Shown: positions 34,703 through 43,889, counted from the first letter of the stretch. The stretch is DNA of 64,000 nt from Paenibacillus albidus (GCF_014644435.1 NZ_BMKR01000004.1:62001-126000); one strand, 5' to 3'. Notes: a model not told the origin generated them from the letters alone. Numbers and translations: made by a program.

Positions 34703-35302
34703 ATGATAAGAAAATTACTACTATTTTTACTCGTCGTCATGTTCTTATCCGCATGCTCTTTAAATAGCGAGCAGAATTTACAAGAAGAGCCTACGAAATC
34801 ACCCCAAGAGATCAACCAGGCATTATCAGGCCTGGTAGAGCAGAAGGACGAGGTAGAAGAATTCTCGGCCTATTATGCACAAACAACCCATGAAAACAAA
34901 GACAAGAGTGATTTTTACGTTTATTTCATCAGAGACAAAGAAGGTATTGTCTCAAATCTGCGATTTGTGATTCATTATGTAGGTACAGTTCCGATCAACA
35001 CAAACTGGATTAAGATCAATGCTGATGGACAAATTTTTGAATTTAATAATATAGATTATTCAATACAAAAGTCCTTTTATTATAATACTGCACAGGAAAT
35101 TTATGAAAGCGATGTTTTTCTTGCTGATCTCAGGATGATAAAGGCAATGGCTAACGCAGACAAAACAATTGTGCGATGTATTGGAGGTGTCTACCAAGAA
35201 GACATAGTTTTGAGTAAAGGGCAGAAACAGGCAATGCTGAATGTTCTCAAGGCCTATAAGAATGCCGGAGGGATAAATGAATTCTATGGTGATGAACTTT
35301 GA
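34703..35302 (+). CDS. Hypothetical lipoprotein
   Basis: A 199-residue protein beginning MIRKLLLFLLVVMFLSAC, a clean lipoprotein signal (LSAC, Cys 18). A Glu-rich linker is followed by an alpha/beta domain with VYFIRDKEGIVSNLRFVIHYVG and KTIVRCIGGVYQEDIVLSKGQK. It starts two bases after the stalk remnant, so the two were once one operon. A terminator overlaps its stop codon (35301-35329). Function unknown. Confidence 0.75.
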   Translation: MIRKLLLFLLVVMFLSACSLNSEQNLQEEPTKSPQEINQALSGLVEQKDEVEEFSAYYAQTTHENKDKSDFYVYFIRDKEGIVSNLRFVIHYVGTVPINTNWIKINADGQIFEFNNIDYSIQKSFYYNTAQEIYESDVFLADLRMIKAMANADKTIVRCIGGVYQEDIVLSKGQKQAMLNVLKAYKNAGGINEFYGDEL

Positions 35303-35329
35303 GTCCTTGTACGAGGGCTCTTTTATTTT
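35301..35329 (+). terminator. Terminator of the lipoprotein gene
   Basis: The stem GAGTCCT / AGGGCTC (one G-U) is followed by TTTTATTTT; it begins inside the stop codon of the gene at 34703. Confidence 0.8.
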
Positions 35330-35928
35330 GCTCGAAAGGAGAAAATAAAGCATCGAATTTTGTCTCAACCACATTAGGATATACATTTGCGAGATGGCTT
35401 TACTCGATCTACTTCAAACGAATAATAACTTATGTTGCAAGGACGAATAAAACAACAATCCCAATTAGGATAAGTAGTTTGTTCAGAAAGGACAATAACC
35501 TTGAAAATACCTGTCAACCTAATACACATGGTGGGGTATTTTTTGCGTTCAGGAGTTTTCTCCTTACCAGTGATATGGAATTAAATTACATAATAATCCA
35601 TCCGGATGCATCGAAAAGAGACCTCGCGGATCATTCCGTGAGGTCTCTTTTTAGGAAACTTTTTTATAGGGGTGGGAAAATATCCAGGGCAGTAGTCTTG
35701 TAAATAAAACTGAGTTGCGTGCCTTGAAGAAGCTTGTCTGGGGGAAGGAATAAACAGACCGAAGCCAACCGTCCAACTTAACAAGTTGGCGGTTTTTTGC
35801 GTTATTTTGGAGAACTCAGAGGCATTATTAACCTTAGACTCATAAGCATATATTACAAATTAACTACCTTACTAAGGGAATAACGGCGATGTGGGTAATA
35901 AGTTATTAATCAGATGAGGAGGTTTACC
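35330..35928 (+). other. Gene-free stretch with three stacked terminator hairpins
   Basis: No credible gene. Hairpins with T runs are at 35504-35544 (AAAATACC / GGTATTTT), 35614-35655 (16-base stem with the core AGACCTC / GAGGTCT, loop TCAT) and 35767-35797 (ACCG-CCAACTT / AAGTTGG-CGGT, then TTTTTT). The 134-residue frame 35299-35703 runs through the first two and lacks a ribosome binding site, so it is not a gene. The pattern suggests several genes were lost while their terminators stayed. Confidence 0.6.
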
Positions 35929-36618
35929 ATGAAAAAAACGATCTTAACTTTAACAGTAAGTTTTGTTCTCTCGTCTACCGTGCTTCTGGGCGCATGTAGT
36001 AACAACGAAACGGAAAACGTGGGGGAACCGACAGTAGTTCCCACAGCCACATCACCGTCCAACGATGCTACAGTCAGTCCTGAAGTGACCGATGCTCAGA
36101 AAGCAACCGAAGTACCGGAAACCACTAGCCCGGATGACAGCGGGCCTCAGGTCTCGGACCGTCCTGCAACCAAAGAATTCGGTGAACTAGAGGGAGGTGT
36201 TCCCGGGCAAACAGGAACGCTTACTGAGGGCAATGGATTTTCGTTGTATCTGTTTCATGGCTTCATCCTAGATGCTGACACAGGCCGCTTAGCGCTGGCT
36301 GAGGACACCAACTATTATGCAGACATTGAAAAGCTGCCTTCAGACTATAATCTTGCCGAATTGGAAAAGCAGGGCCAAAGCGAGCTGTCTACTTTCGGAA
36401 CGCCCAACGACTACAGTGGGGAATTGATCGAGCATCCGCTAGGTCATGCCGAACTGTACTTACAAGTTTCCGGCACCAAAGGTTTGGAGGATTATATGGT
36501 CTGGAAAAATCAGGCGGGAGAAGCCTATCTCTTTCGCATACACAACCCAAATGGTGAATTGTCTGATGGATTCGCCAGCTGGCTAATGGTTTCTCTATCG
36601 ACGATTGAAGAGAATTAG
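35929..36618 (+). CDS. Hypothetical lipoprotein with Thr/Pro-rich linker
   Basis: ATG 35929 has GATGAGGAGG upstream. The 229-residue protein has a lipoprotein signal (MKKTILTLTVSFVLSSTVLL, Cys about 23), a Thr/Pro/Ser/Glu linker (about 27-75) and a globular domain (about 80-229) with GFSLYLFHGFILDADTGRL and HAELYLQVSGTKGLEDYMVW. No catalytic motif is visible. It is a surface-anchored lipoprotein of unknown function followed by a terminator at 36679. Confidence 0.75.
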   Translation: MKKTILTLTVSFVLSSTVLLGACSNNETENVGEPTVVPTATSPSNDATVSPEVTDAQKATEVPETTSPDDSGPQVSDRPATKEFGELEGGVPGQTGTLTEGNGFSLYLFHGFILDADTGRLALAEDTNYYADIEKLPSDYNLAELEKQGQSELSTFGTPNDYSGELIEHPLGHAELYLQVSGTKGLEDYMVWKNQAGEAYLFRIHNPNGELSDGFASWLMVSLSTIEEN

Positions 36619-36678
36619 TTTATCCCTTCAGGTCGGTTTATCCGAGAACGCTTTGAATTTTTAGCATATATAAAATAA

Positions 36679-36708
36679 CCCGCCGGGCGCACGCCTGACG
36701 GGATTTTT
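36679..36708 (+). terminator. Terminator after the lipoprotein gene
   Basis: The imperfect stem CCCGCCGGGC / GCCTGACGGG with loop GCAC is followed by ATTTTTT. Confidence 0.82.
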
Positions 36709-37258
36709 TCTGTTTATATTATAAACTCCGTAAATACCGGGCTCCGCAGCATGCCGAGCTTCGGCAGAAACAACATCAGATACGAAGCTGACTTTTCACC
36801 GAAGCTCTGTAAAAACCTAAAGTATAAGTAATTTCAGTCGGACAGCGACTATTAAATGAGTTTCATCCGCCGAGTGGGCAAAAGGAAAGTAAGAGAATTG
36901 GAATGGAAAAACCCTTGATACATATGTCATTACACAAAAATAATCGGGGCCCTATTTCTAGGGCCCCTTTCATGGGAGAGGAGAAACCGGACGAAGAGCT
37001 TATGGGGAAACGTAAGCCTGCTCCGCGGTTGTCTACGACATTTTGTGATGTCGATAATTATATGATGTCCGCTTTTGCCCACTCCTATACATTGAATTTA
37101 ATAAATTGTTTCGAATGCGGTGTGTCTGCAGGAGAACAGGAGATATGACATATAAAGACAAACTTTTTTATTTCATGCTCCGAATGTGGTACGATAGGCG
37201 TGAACTTATGCCGGTTTCGGCATAATAAACAGCAGATATAGAGCGGGTGAACGAACAG
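36709..37258 (+). other. Intergenic stretch before rsmD
   Basis: No gene that I can support. It contains a strong GC-rich hairpin GGGGCCCTA / TAGGGCCCC with TTT (36946-36970), a typical terminator, and a compact hairpin TTATGCCG / CGGCATAA at 37206-37225 just upstream of rsmD. The frame 36903-37148 (81 codons) contains the terminator and is judged spurious. Confidence 0.55.
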
Positions 37259-37867
37259 GTGAGAGTGGTATCGGGAAGTGCCAAGGGAAGGCCGCTAAAA
37301 AGTGTCCCGGGAAGCGGGACAAGGCCTACAACCGATAAAGTGAAAGAAGCGATTTTCAGCATGATAGGCCCTTATTTTGAGGGCGGAGCGGTGCTTGATT
37401 TATTTGCAGGAACCGGGGGCCTGGGTATTGAGGCTCTCAGCAGAGGGATGGAGCGGGCGGTATTTGTGGATATGGAGCCCAAAAGCATTGAAACAGTACG
37501 CGCCAATCTGAAGTTGGCCAGGCTGGAGGCCGGTGCGGAAGTGTACCGGAACGATGCCGGAAGAGCTTTGGCGGCAATGGAGAAGAGGGGGCGTTCTTTT
37601 GATCTTGTCTTCCTGGACCCTCCCTACCGGCTGAAGCACGGCGATGAGCTGATGCAGAGTATGGTGGATAAAGGATTGCTGAATAAGGAAGCTGTGATTG
37701 TACTGGAACATGAGTCGGGATACAAGTACCCTGAGGAGATTCCGGGATTTACCTGTCTGCGCCAGGCAGTGTATGGGGATACGACTGTTTCGATTTACAG
37801 ATATGAGGCCGCTGGCTCAGAAGAAGCCGGAAGTGACGAGGAGGCAAATGATGAGTCTGCAAATTAG
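37259..37867 (+). CDS. rsmD: 16S rRNA (guanine(966)-N(2))-methyltransferase
   Basis: A 202-residue enzyme that methylates G966 of 16S rRNA. GTG 37259 aligns with the MRV start of homologs; GTG 37247 is four codons longer. Motifs: GTRPTTDKVKEAIFSMIGPYF (about 21-41), the SAM site VLDLFAGTGGLGIEALSRG and the catalytic DPPY in VFLDPPYR. It overlaps coaD by 20 bases, the same order as ylbH-ylbI in Bacillus subtilis. Confidence 0.92.
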   Translation: MRVVSGSAKGRPLKSVPGSGTRPTTDKVKEAIFSMIGPYFEGGAVLDLFAGTGGLGIEALSRGMERAVFVDMEPKSIETVRANLKLARLEAGAEVYRNDAGRALAAMEKRGRSFDLVFLDPPYRLKHGDELMQSMVDKGLLNKEAVIVLEHESGYKYPEEIPGFTCLRQAVYGDTTVSIYRYEAAGSEEAGSDEEANDESAN

Positions 37868-38369
37868 GGAAGAGCGTGTTGCTATTTATCCGGGAACTTT
37901 TGATCCGGTGACTATGGGGCATATGGATATTATCCGGCGTGCTGCCAAGCAATTCGATCGTTTAATCGTGGCGGTTCTGAACAATTTGAGCAAAAATCCG
38001 CTGTTTTCCGTCGAAGAACGGACGGATCTGCTGCGTCAGGTCACAGCGGACATTCCGAATGTGGAAATTGACAGTTTCCGAGATTTGCTGGCCAATTATG
38101 TGCGGCAAAAAAATGCCCAAGTAATTGTACGGGGGATTCGCACGATTACCGATTTTGACTATGAGTTGCAGATTGCTTCTATTAACCATAAGCTGAATCC
38201 GGATGCTGAGACCATTTTTATGATGACGAATCCGAAATACTCCTATCTCAGTTCAAGCGTTGTGAAGGAACTGGCCCATTTTGGCGGGGATATGATGGAT
38301 CTGGTGACCCCTGAGGTTGAGCAGGCCATGAAGCTGAAGTTCAACCGGATGAACGGCGGAGCGAAGTGA
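37848..38369 (+). CDS. coaD: Pantetheine-phosphate adenylyltransferase
   Basis: The start ATG 37848 (AGGAGG six bases upstream) gives 173 residues. The nucleotidyltransferase motif YPGTFDPVTMGHMDII (T-x-G-H) and the C-terminal YSYLSSSVVKELA (ISSTxVR type) are intact. It catalyses the fourth step of CoA synthesis. It is coupled to rsmD, and its last 29 bases overlap the 3' end of the convergent ylbJ. Confidence 0.95.
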   Translation: MMSLQIREERVAIYPGTFDPVTMGHMDIIRRAAKQFDRLIVAVLNNLSKNPLFSVEERTDLLRQVTADIPNVEIDSFRDLLANYVRQKNAQVIVRGIRTITDFDYELQIASINHKLNPDAETIFMMTNPKYSYLSSSVVKELAHFGGDMMDLVTPEVEQAMKLKFNRMNGGAK

Positions 38370-39570
38370 ACATATAGATTACTGACGATAACACCAGCAA
38401 TAACGCAAGCAGCAGTAATTGCAGGCGGAGCAGCTGGGGGAAAAGGTTCCACATTGTAACGTTCGCTGCAGTGCCGGACGGAGCCGCAGTAAGGCGGGCA
38501 ATGGCAGGCTGAACAGCACCCGGGGCATAGAGCACCTTCCATAGACAAAAGGTTAACCCAAAAGCATATAGACCGTGCAGCAGGCGAACGGCAGCATAAG
38601 GCAGGAACCTGACACTGGCCGGTTTGAGCAGGGTCAGCACCTGCATCAGGGCGCAAACCCCGCTCCAACCCAGTGCTGCGGACAATAGAGCCATGCTCCC
38701 CGTATTTAAGGTGCTTGAAGCAGCAGCTTGGCCTGAACCTGAAGTCAGGGCTTGTGCGCCCAGATGAAGCTCAAGCAGGCTGGAAGGCAAGGAGCCCGGA
38801 AGACTGGGCAACAGAGATATAATAATATTGATAATAACGGCGAACATAATCATATACCCGCCTACAATCATCAGGTTCTGGACTGCGGAGGCAACGGATT
38901 CGCCGAGCAGCTTGCCGAAGCTGCGGCCGTCGCGGGTTCTTGCTTCTGAAGCGGCATGGATGATACGGCGAATCAGGGACTTTTGTACAGTAGTCCGGCT
39001 GTTCATGGCCGGCTGTGATTTCTGATGAGGCGGGGGTGCAAATCTGGAGGCGGTAAAGCCGGCCAGCAGTCCCGAGACCCAATGGATGATCAGCAGGGTA
39101 TACCCGGCTGATGCGCTATGCAGAAAGGTGGCACCCACCACAATCAACAGGGTCACGGGGCTGGCAAAATGGCTTAGGGCAGCCAGGCGGCCAGCCTCCT
39201 TATCGGTTATAGAACCTTGCTGATGCAGTTGCATCACCCCTTGGGTGCCTCCCGGGAAGCCGGTTGTTGCCCCCAGCGCGAGCGTCCAGCCTCCTGCCCC
39301 CGGCAAGCGGAATAACCGGACCATCAGCGGCTCCAGCAGCACACCGAACCCATGAACCAGACCTGAGGCGGTCAGCATCTCGGACAGAATCAGGAAAGGC
39401 AGCAGAGCAGGGAACACCAGTGTCCACCATAGCTTCAAGCCCTGCATAGACGCTTCGAACGATGATTCGGGTGCGAGTACAATGGCAACGGCGAGCAGGA
39501 TAGCAAACGCTCCGGGGACGAACGGCAGGGAGCCTGTGGCGATCCGGCGTATTTTAGTGTTCATTCTCAT
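38341..39570 (-). CDS. ylbJ: Sporulation integral membrane protein YlbJ
   Basis: A 409-residue polytopic protein with nucleoside-recognition (Gate) domains: PAFLPFLILSEMLTASGLVHG-like first half and LGATTGFPGGTQGVMQLHQ, the conserved Gly-rich Gate motif, and a second Gate near VQNLMIVGGYMIMFAVIINII. YlbJ is needed for spore cortex formation in Bacillus (family knowledge). It lies on the opposite strand to coaD and ylbL. The stop is inside coaD, so transcripts converge with an overlap. Confidence 0.85.
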   Translation of the reverse strand: MRMNTKIRRIATGSLPFVPGAFAILLAVAIVLAPESSFEASMQGLKLWWTLVFPALLPFLILSEMLTASGLVHGFGVLLEPLMVRLFRLPGAGGWTLALGATTGFPGGTQGVMQLHQQGSITDKEAGRLAALSHFASPVTLLIVVGATFLHSASAGYTLLIIHWVSGLLAGFTASRFAPPPHQKSQPAMNSRTTVQKSLIRRIIHAASEARTRDGRSFGKLLGESVASAVQNLMIVGGYMIMFAVIINIIISLLPSLPGSLPSSLLELHLGAQALTSGSGQAAASSTLNTGSMALLSAALGWSGVCALMQVLTLLKPASVRFLPYAAVRLLHGLYAFGLTFCLWKVLYAPGAVQPAIARLTAAPSGTAANVTMWNLFPQLLRLQLLLLALLLVLSSVIYMFTSLRRSSG

Positions 39571-39700
39571 ATCACCTCTTCATAGCTTAGGGAAGGACGG
39601 GTATTGTTAACAGGTTATGCGAAGCAGACAACCGTCATGACTAAGGAAGATTGGTGGTTTTTTTTAACTCATTGAAGTGGTCAGAAAGAAGGGGAGAGCA

Positions 39701-40738
39701 GTGAAGCAGCTGAAGCGTCGCGCGGGATTGCGTGCCGTCACCTATTTATTTACCTTTGTGATTGTCGTTTATGTGGCGGTTTTTATGAGTACCCCTTATA
39801 TTGTTTACCAGCCCGGGAGTGCGACTGAAGTGGCTCCAATGATTAAGGTCGAAAATGCGGATCCTGCGGAACAAGGGACATTTATGATGACCACCGTATC
39901 TGCAAGCTATGCCAATCTGGTTCTGCTGCTGGCCTCCGCATTTAATTCCAATGCCGAGATTGCCCGCAAGGAGGCGCGGCTGGGGGATCGGACGGAAGAA
40001 GAGTATGCAGCGGAGCAGGTTTTTTACATGAGCAGCTCGCAATCTTCTTCAGTGCAGGCCGCCTATAAAGCCGCCGGAGTTCCTTATGAGGATGTGGTCG
40101 ACTATTTGTATGTTTTCTCGGTTCCTTCAAGCAGCAATCAAAGCCGCTTTCAGCCGGGTGACAAAATCATGAGCGTTGACGGAGAGACGGTCAGTGATCC
40201 TGAGGTTTTATCCGCTTTGCTGGCTTCCAGACAAATAGGCGGTCAGGTTGAAGTTGTCCTGCAGCGAGGAAGCGACAAACTGCAAGAAAACGTCACGTTG
40301 GTCGAGGTAAAGGATAAGGAGAAAGCAACGACACGCCCGGGTCTCGGAGTGGTCATTGCCGCAGTGCGGAAGGTTGAGCCCAAAGAGGCAGGGAAAGCCG
40401 TCAGCTTTGTGGATACCGAGGTAGGCGGCCCCTCTGCCGGCCTGATGTTCACAATGGAAATCTATAACCGGCTGACCCCGGGGGATTTGACCAAAGGGCA
40501 TCGCATAGCGGGAACCGGAACCATCGATGCAAACGGAGAGGTCGGGGCGATTGGCGGTGTGAAGCACAAGATCGTCGCGGCGGACCGTGAGGGTGCGGAG
40601 ATCTTTTTTGTTCCGGTCAAAAATTACGAGGAGGCCCGGGCGAGAGCGGACCAAATAGAGACCGCAATGAAGCTTGTGCCTGTGGCCACTTTGGCCGAAG
40701 CCCTGCAGTATATGGAGGGGCTGCCGGTCACACCCTGA
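39701..40738 (+). CDS. ylbL: YlbL/SepM-like PDZ-Lon membrane protease
   Basis: GTG 39701 has AAGGGGAG upstream (GTG 39677 would add eight residues). The 345-residue protein has one N-terminal TM (about 11-32), a PDZ domain (about 128-210, with FQPGDKIMSVDGETV) and a Lon-type serine protease domain: GGPSAGLMFTMEIYN with the catalytic Ser and GEVGAIGGVKHKIVAADREG with the catalytic Lys. It is a membrane-anchored peptidase with extracytoplasmic catalytic domain. ylbK, found here in Bacillus subtilis, is absent. The last 11 bases overlap tmcAL. Confidence 0.9.
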   Translation: MKQLKRRAGLRAVTYLFTFVIVVYVAVFMSTPYIVYQPGSATEVAPMIKVENADPAEQGTFMMTTVSASYANLVLLLASAFNSNAEIARKEARLGDRTEEEYAAEQVFYMSSSQSSSVQAAYKAAGVPYEDVVDYLYVFSVPSSSNQSRFQPGDKIMSVDGETVSDPEVLSALLASRQIGGQVEVVLQRGSDKLQENVTLVEVKDKEKATTRPGLGVVIAAVRKVEPKEAGKAVSFVDTEVGGPSAGLMFTMEIYNRLTPGDLTKGHRIAGTGTIDANGEVGAIGGVKHKIVAADREGAEIFFVPVKNYEEARARADQIETAMKLVPVATLAEALQYMEGLPVTP

Positions 40739-41966
40739 CCGGAGGCTCCAGGAAGTCCCGGTACAGATCGGTCCGCGACGGGGATGTGAATGCTCCGGCA
40801 TAAGCGGCAGCCGCCTGGAGATCCAGCTCCAGCTGGGGATGGGAGCAAAGCGCTGGCCGCATGACAATCGGCAGACTGGCGCTTTGCTTCATTTTTTTGA
40901 GCAAGGCTCGCCCGTTTTCGCTGAAGCCCAGCACCCGGATATAGCCGGGCCCCTCTGCAAGGACGGGTGAGGCAAGCTCTTCTTTTGTATGATTCAGCAG
41001 AACATGCAGCAGCAGACGCTGCAGACGTGTATGCGTGTAGCGTTTGGTCTTTAATGCGCCCAGCAGGCCTGTAACCGTGAACTGCTCCATCAGCGGCAGT
41101 ACACGCAGCAGGCGGTTCTCCAGGCCTTCATTCATGTCATGAAAAGCGCGGAGCCGGGAAGCACTGCTGGTCGCAAGGATATGCCTTAGCGGAACCTGAA
41201 AGTTCTCCAGCCCGAGCGGCCCTCTTCCGGCCGCATGTTCGCGTTCCAGGATGGACAAGCTGTAATCAGGGAGATAAGAGGCGGGCGATCCGCCTTCTGC
41301 CAGCAGCCTGCGAATAGCGGTGGCGCTGGCAATGGCCGAGCCCGGCTGCAGCGGGTCGTGAAATCCGGCACCCGTCCGGGGCACCGTCAGCGGTCGGATC
41401 TTACTGCGGAGCCGCTGCAGGGCGATCAAATAATGGAGGCCGAGGCTGTTGTTCGGCTGGCGCAGCAGCTCTGCAGCCTCCTCTAGGCTCCCGTCGCCGC
41501 TGCGGGAACCCACCCAGACCGCCGCCGCCGCTGCGCTGTAAGCGGCGGGGAAGCTCGTTCCGAGCGCCATGCGGCGGCGGATCTCGCCTTGAAGTTCACT
41601 GCTTTCCTCTGCCAACACCTTGGCCAGAGGAAGCAGTGAACCCAAAGTGCCCGCTTCGGAGCCGAAGCACAGGCTGTCCACGACCCCGGTCGCTTCCAGC
41701 AGGGCCACAGCTCCGAAGGCGAACCATTCCGCCGGCTGCACTGCGTAAGCCACCGGCAGTTCCAGGACGAGGTCGGCGCCCATGTGGAGCGCCATCTCTG
41801 TCCGGGCGTGCTTGCTCACCGCCGCCGGCTCGCCGCGCTGGGTGAACGGTCCGCTCATGACGATAACGGTGCTTTGGGCACCGGACAGTTTTTTGGCTTC
41901 GTTATATTGATGGACATGCCCATTGTGTAAAGGGTTGTATTCTGCTACAATTCCAACTGTTGTCAC
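40728..41966 (-). CDS. tmcAL: tRNA(Met) cytidine acetate ligase
   Basis: A 412-residue enzyme (YlbM) that makes N4-acetylcytidine at the wobble base of elongator tRNA-Met from acetate and ATP. The nucleotidyltransferase signature GIVAEYNPLHNGHVHQ is at the N-terminus, SGPFTQRGEPAAVSKHART near 39-57 and the ATP loop LGLHYLIAL in the middle. The C-terminal domain has LLHVLLNHTKEEL. It is convergent with ylbL and divergent from yceD. Confidence 0.93.
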   Translation of the reverse strand: MTTVGIVAEYNPLHNGHVHQYNEAKKLSGAQSTVIVMSGPFTQRGEPAAVSKHARTEMALHMGADLVLELPVAYAVQPAEWFAFGAVALLEATGVVDSLCFGSEAGTLGSLLPLAKVLAEESSELQGEIRRRMALGTSFPAAYSAAAAAVWVGSRSGDGSLEEAAELLRQPNNSLGLHYLIALQRLRSKIRPLTVPRTGAGFHDPLQPGSAIASATAIRRLLAEGGSPASYLPDYSLSILEREHAAGRGPLGLENFQVPLRHILATSSASRLRAFHDMNEGLENRLLRVLPLMEQFTVTGLLGALKTKRYTHTRLQRLLLHVLLNHTKEELASPVLAEGPGYIRVLGFSENGRALLKKMKQSASLPIVMRPALCSHPQLELDLQAAAAYAGAFTSPSRTDLYRDFLEPPVRV

Positions 41967-42057
41967 AGCGCTTCACTCCAAATCCGTCAAATATTAGGGT
42001 TAAGATAGTTATATCATAATCTGGCCCAAATTCTGAAACAATATAAAGGGGAAATGG

Positions 42058-42087
42058 TTGACAAAGTGTGGAATTACTAGGTATAAT
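42058..42087 (+). promoter_or_regulatory. Strong sigma-A promoter of yceD-rpmF
   Basis: Perfect hexamers TTGACA (42058-42063) and TATAAT (42082-42087) with an 18-base spacer, 27 bases upstream of the yceD start. Confidence 0.85.
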
Positions 42088-42113
42088 AAATTTTGTTTGT
42101 TTGGAGTGATATT

Positions 42114-42623
42114 ATGAACATTCAATTTCGCAAGTTAGCGAATGCCGACGAGCCTTTACAGCTCCATGATACTGTGGATGTTAGCGAGGTTGTCAAAGGG
42201 CGCAAGGATATTCTGGCTGTTGCACCACTCTCAGTAGACCTTAAAGCGCTGCCCGCGGGAACCGATAGTGTGAACGTGGTGGGAACACTGAGTGGAGAGG
42301 TGGACATGTTATGTTCACGTTGTCTCACGGAGGTCAAGAGCAAGCTTAACATTCCTTTCGCTGAGACTTTCAAGTGGCTTAAACAGCCAATTCTTCCGGA
42401 CGATGAAGATGAGGAACTCATTTACATCAAGGATGAGAGTGTGGATCTTATCCCGTATGTGGAAGAAAATTTCGTACTGCACTTACCGGATTCGGTATTG
42501 TGCAAGGCAGACTGTCTTGGTCTTTGTCAGAAATGCGGACAGAACTTGAACGAAGGCACCTGCAGTTGCGACAACACAGTGATCGATCCTCGACTCGCTG
42601 GGTTGAAAGACTTTTTCAAATGA
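42114..42623 (+). CDS. YceD/DUF177 family protein (large-rRNA accumulation protein)
   Basis: ATG 42114 has TTTGGAGTG upstream. The 169-residue acidic protein has the YceD outline: a central [12 protein letters not shown] zinc-type Cys pair (about 62-75), the acidic run [12 protein letters not shown], and C-terminal [23 protein letters not shown], which likely binds a metal. It always stands before rpmF; YceD acts in 23S rRNA processing or accumulation in E. coli and plants. Confidence 0.88.
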   Translation: MNIQFRKLANADEPLQLHDTVDVSEVVKGRKDILAVAPLSVDLKALPAGTDSVNVVGTLSGEVDMLCSRCLTEVKSKLNIPFAETFKWLKQPILPDDEDEELIYIKDESVDLIPYVEENFVLHLPDSVLCKADCLGLCQKCGQNLNEGTCSCDNTVIDPRLAGLKDFFK

Positions 42624-42690
42624 AACATTGACTACAAACCAAGCGTCCCGCAGTTGTGCGGGGAAAAATCAAATTAGGAGGTTGAACACA

Positions 42691-42864
42691 ATGGCAGTAC
42701 CTCAACGGAGAACGTCCAAAACACGCCGTGACAAACGCCGCACCCACTTTAAACTGGTTGTGCCGGGCATGGTGAAATGCGAACAATGCGGAGAGCTGAA
42801 ACTGGCTCACCACGTATGTAAAGTTTGCGGAACTTACAAAGCAAGAGAGATCATCAAACAATAG
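42691..42864 (+). CDS. rpmF: 50S ribosomal protein L32
   Basis: A 57-residue protein starting [20 protein letters not shown], the universal L32 start. The zinc-ribbon form is kept (CEQCGELK and CKVCG), so this is the C+ paralog. ATG 42691 has AGGAGG upstream. It is co-transcribed with yceD and ends at a strong terminator at 42879. Confidence 0.97.
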   Translation: MAVPQRRTSKTRRDKRRTHFKLVVPGMVKCEQCGELKLAHHVCKVCGTYKAREIIKQ

Positions 42865-42878
42865 TTTGTGTTCTGGAG

Positions 42879-42911
42879 ACGGACGCCTTCCCTCAGGAAG
42901 GTGTCCGTTTT
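42879..42911 (+). terminator. Terminator after rpmF
   Basis: The 13-base stem ACGGACGCCTTCC / GGAAGGTGTCCGT (one G-U) with loop CTCA precedes a T run. Confidence 0.9.
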
Positions 42912-43872
42912 TGCGTCCATACTGCTGCGCACACCATTCGCCGGCGTTCCTTGCCCCGCTCTATGGAGCTTGATGTAAAAGGGGGGCGGTCTGGTAAGGG
43001 GATATTCAAATTACCGTGGTTAGATACTATGCTTGCTCAAAAGAGGAGTACGGTTCTGATTACCGCGGGTCGATAAGACTAGCAGCGCGGTTTTGGTGTG
43101 TTTGGTGGTAGCTTAAATCTCTCTGATCGCGCTCAAAAGTTGAGTCTGATGTATTTCGTACATAGAAAACTAGAAAATAGTCTGCCAAAGTCCGTACGAA
43201 AGGCAAAAGTGCCTTACAATGTGCCGCGCGGACCGAATTGACTCAAAGGAAAGGCAAAAATGCCTTAGAATGTGCCGAGGGGACCAAATTGGCTCGAAGG
43301 AAAGGCAAAAATGCCTTACAATCTACCAACTCTACCTGAGTGGGCCAAATTAACGTTTGGCATTCACTTTCAATCTGTCTTTACAAACGCTGCCCCATCG
43401 GATTTGCTTGGCCTGTCAACGCCGGTTAGCTTTCCGCCACTGCAAACCATCCCCCACCCTAAACCATCCCCCCGAAAAGCAGCGGTTAATGCAGAGTTTA
43501 AGACGATTACTGTACTGGAAGTGTGTCAGATGATGAACTCCTTTATTTTTGGCCCAAACAGTCGTACAGACGCCACAAAGCTGGTGGAGATAGGAACCTT
43601 CGTACAACTTTCGGCACTTAATTCGAGAAACGAGTTACGAGGGTGAGAGATACTAGATACCTGATACCAAATACCACCCACCAGACACCAGCGCTAGCTA
43701 CAAGACAGTTTCCCCATTCAATATGTGCAACATTCCAGCCCCGGTTTACAGGGGTTCCTCCATTATCCGGAGGACTCCACATCTACTTCCTCTATCTCCA
43801 ATCCATTGTTGTTTAAAAACGTCTTTTGAAGTCAATGCTTTATTTTTGCCGCAGCATGCTTTATACTACATA
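42912..43872. other. One-kilobase gap without a credible gene between rpmF and fapR
   Basis: Long frames here (for example 43272-43646) have neither ribosome binding site nor protein-like composition. The notable content is the 51-base tandem repeat at 43199-43325 and a stretch of ATACC-type short repeats near 43650-43690. The distal end carries the fapR promoter region and the FapR box. Confidence 0.6.
43199..43325. repeat. 51-base tandem repeat with hairpin heads, about 2.4 copies
   Basis: Copies begin at about 43199, 43250 and 43301 (same bases at 43201, 43252, 43303). Each starts with AAGGCA-N4-TGCCTT, a small hairpin, followed by AATGTGCCG, then GGACC and AATTG blocks. The third copy breaks off after the first 20 bases. 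The copies differ by only a few bases. There is no spacer structure of a CRISPR. Function unknown. Confidence 0.8.
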
Positions 43873-43889
43873 TTAGTACCAGGTTCTAA
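43873..43889. promoter_or_regulatory. FapR operator upstream of fapR
   Basis: TTAGTACCAGGTTCTAA is a palindrome that matches the FapR consensus TTAGTACCTGATACTAA except at the centre and one arm base. It lies just downstream of a possible -10 (TATACT at 43862-43867). It predicts malonyl-CoA-responsive autoregulation of the fapR-plsX-fab operon. Confidence 0.85.

Noticed and set aside
35299..35703. 134-codon frame
   Set aside because: It runs through two terminators and starts inside the previous gene's stop region.
36903..37148. 81-codon frame
   Set aside because: It contains a perfect terminator hairpin (36946-36970), has no clear ribosome binding site and no protein-like pattern.
43199..43325. 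Short CRISPR array
   Set aside because: Copies are contiguous with no unique spacers, and no cas gene is near.
43272..43646. 124-codon frame after the 51-base repeat
   Set aside because: It starts inside the tandem repeat, has no ribosome binding site and low-complexity composition.
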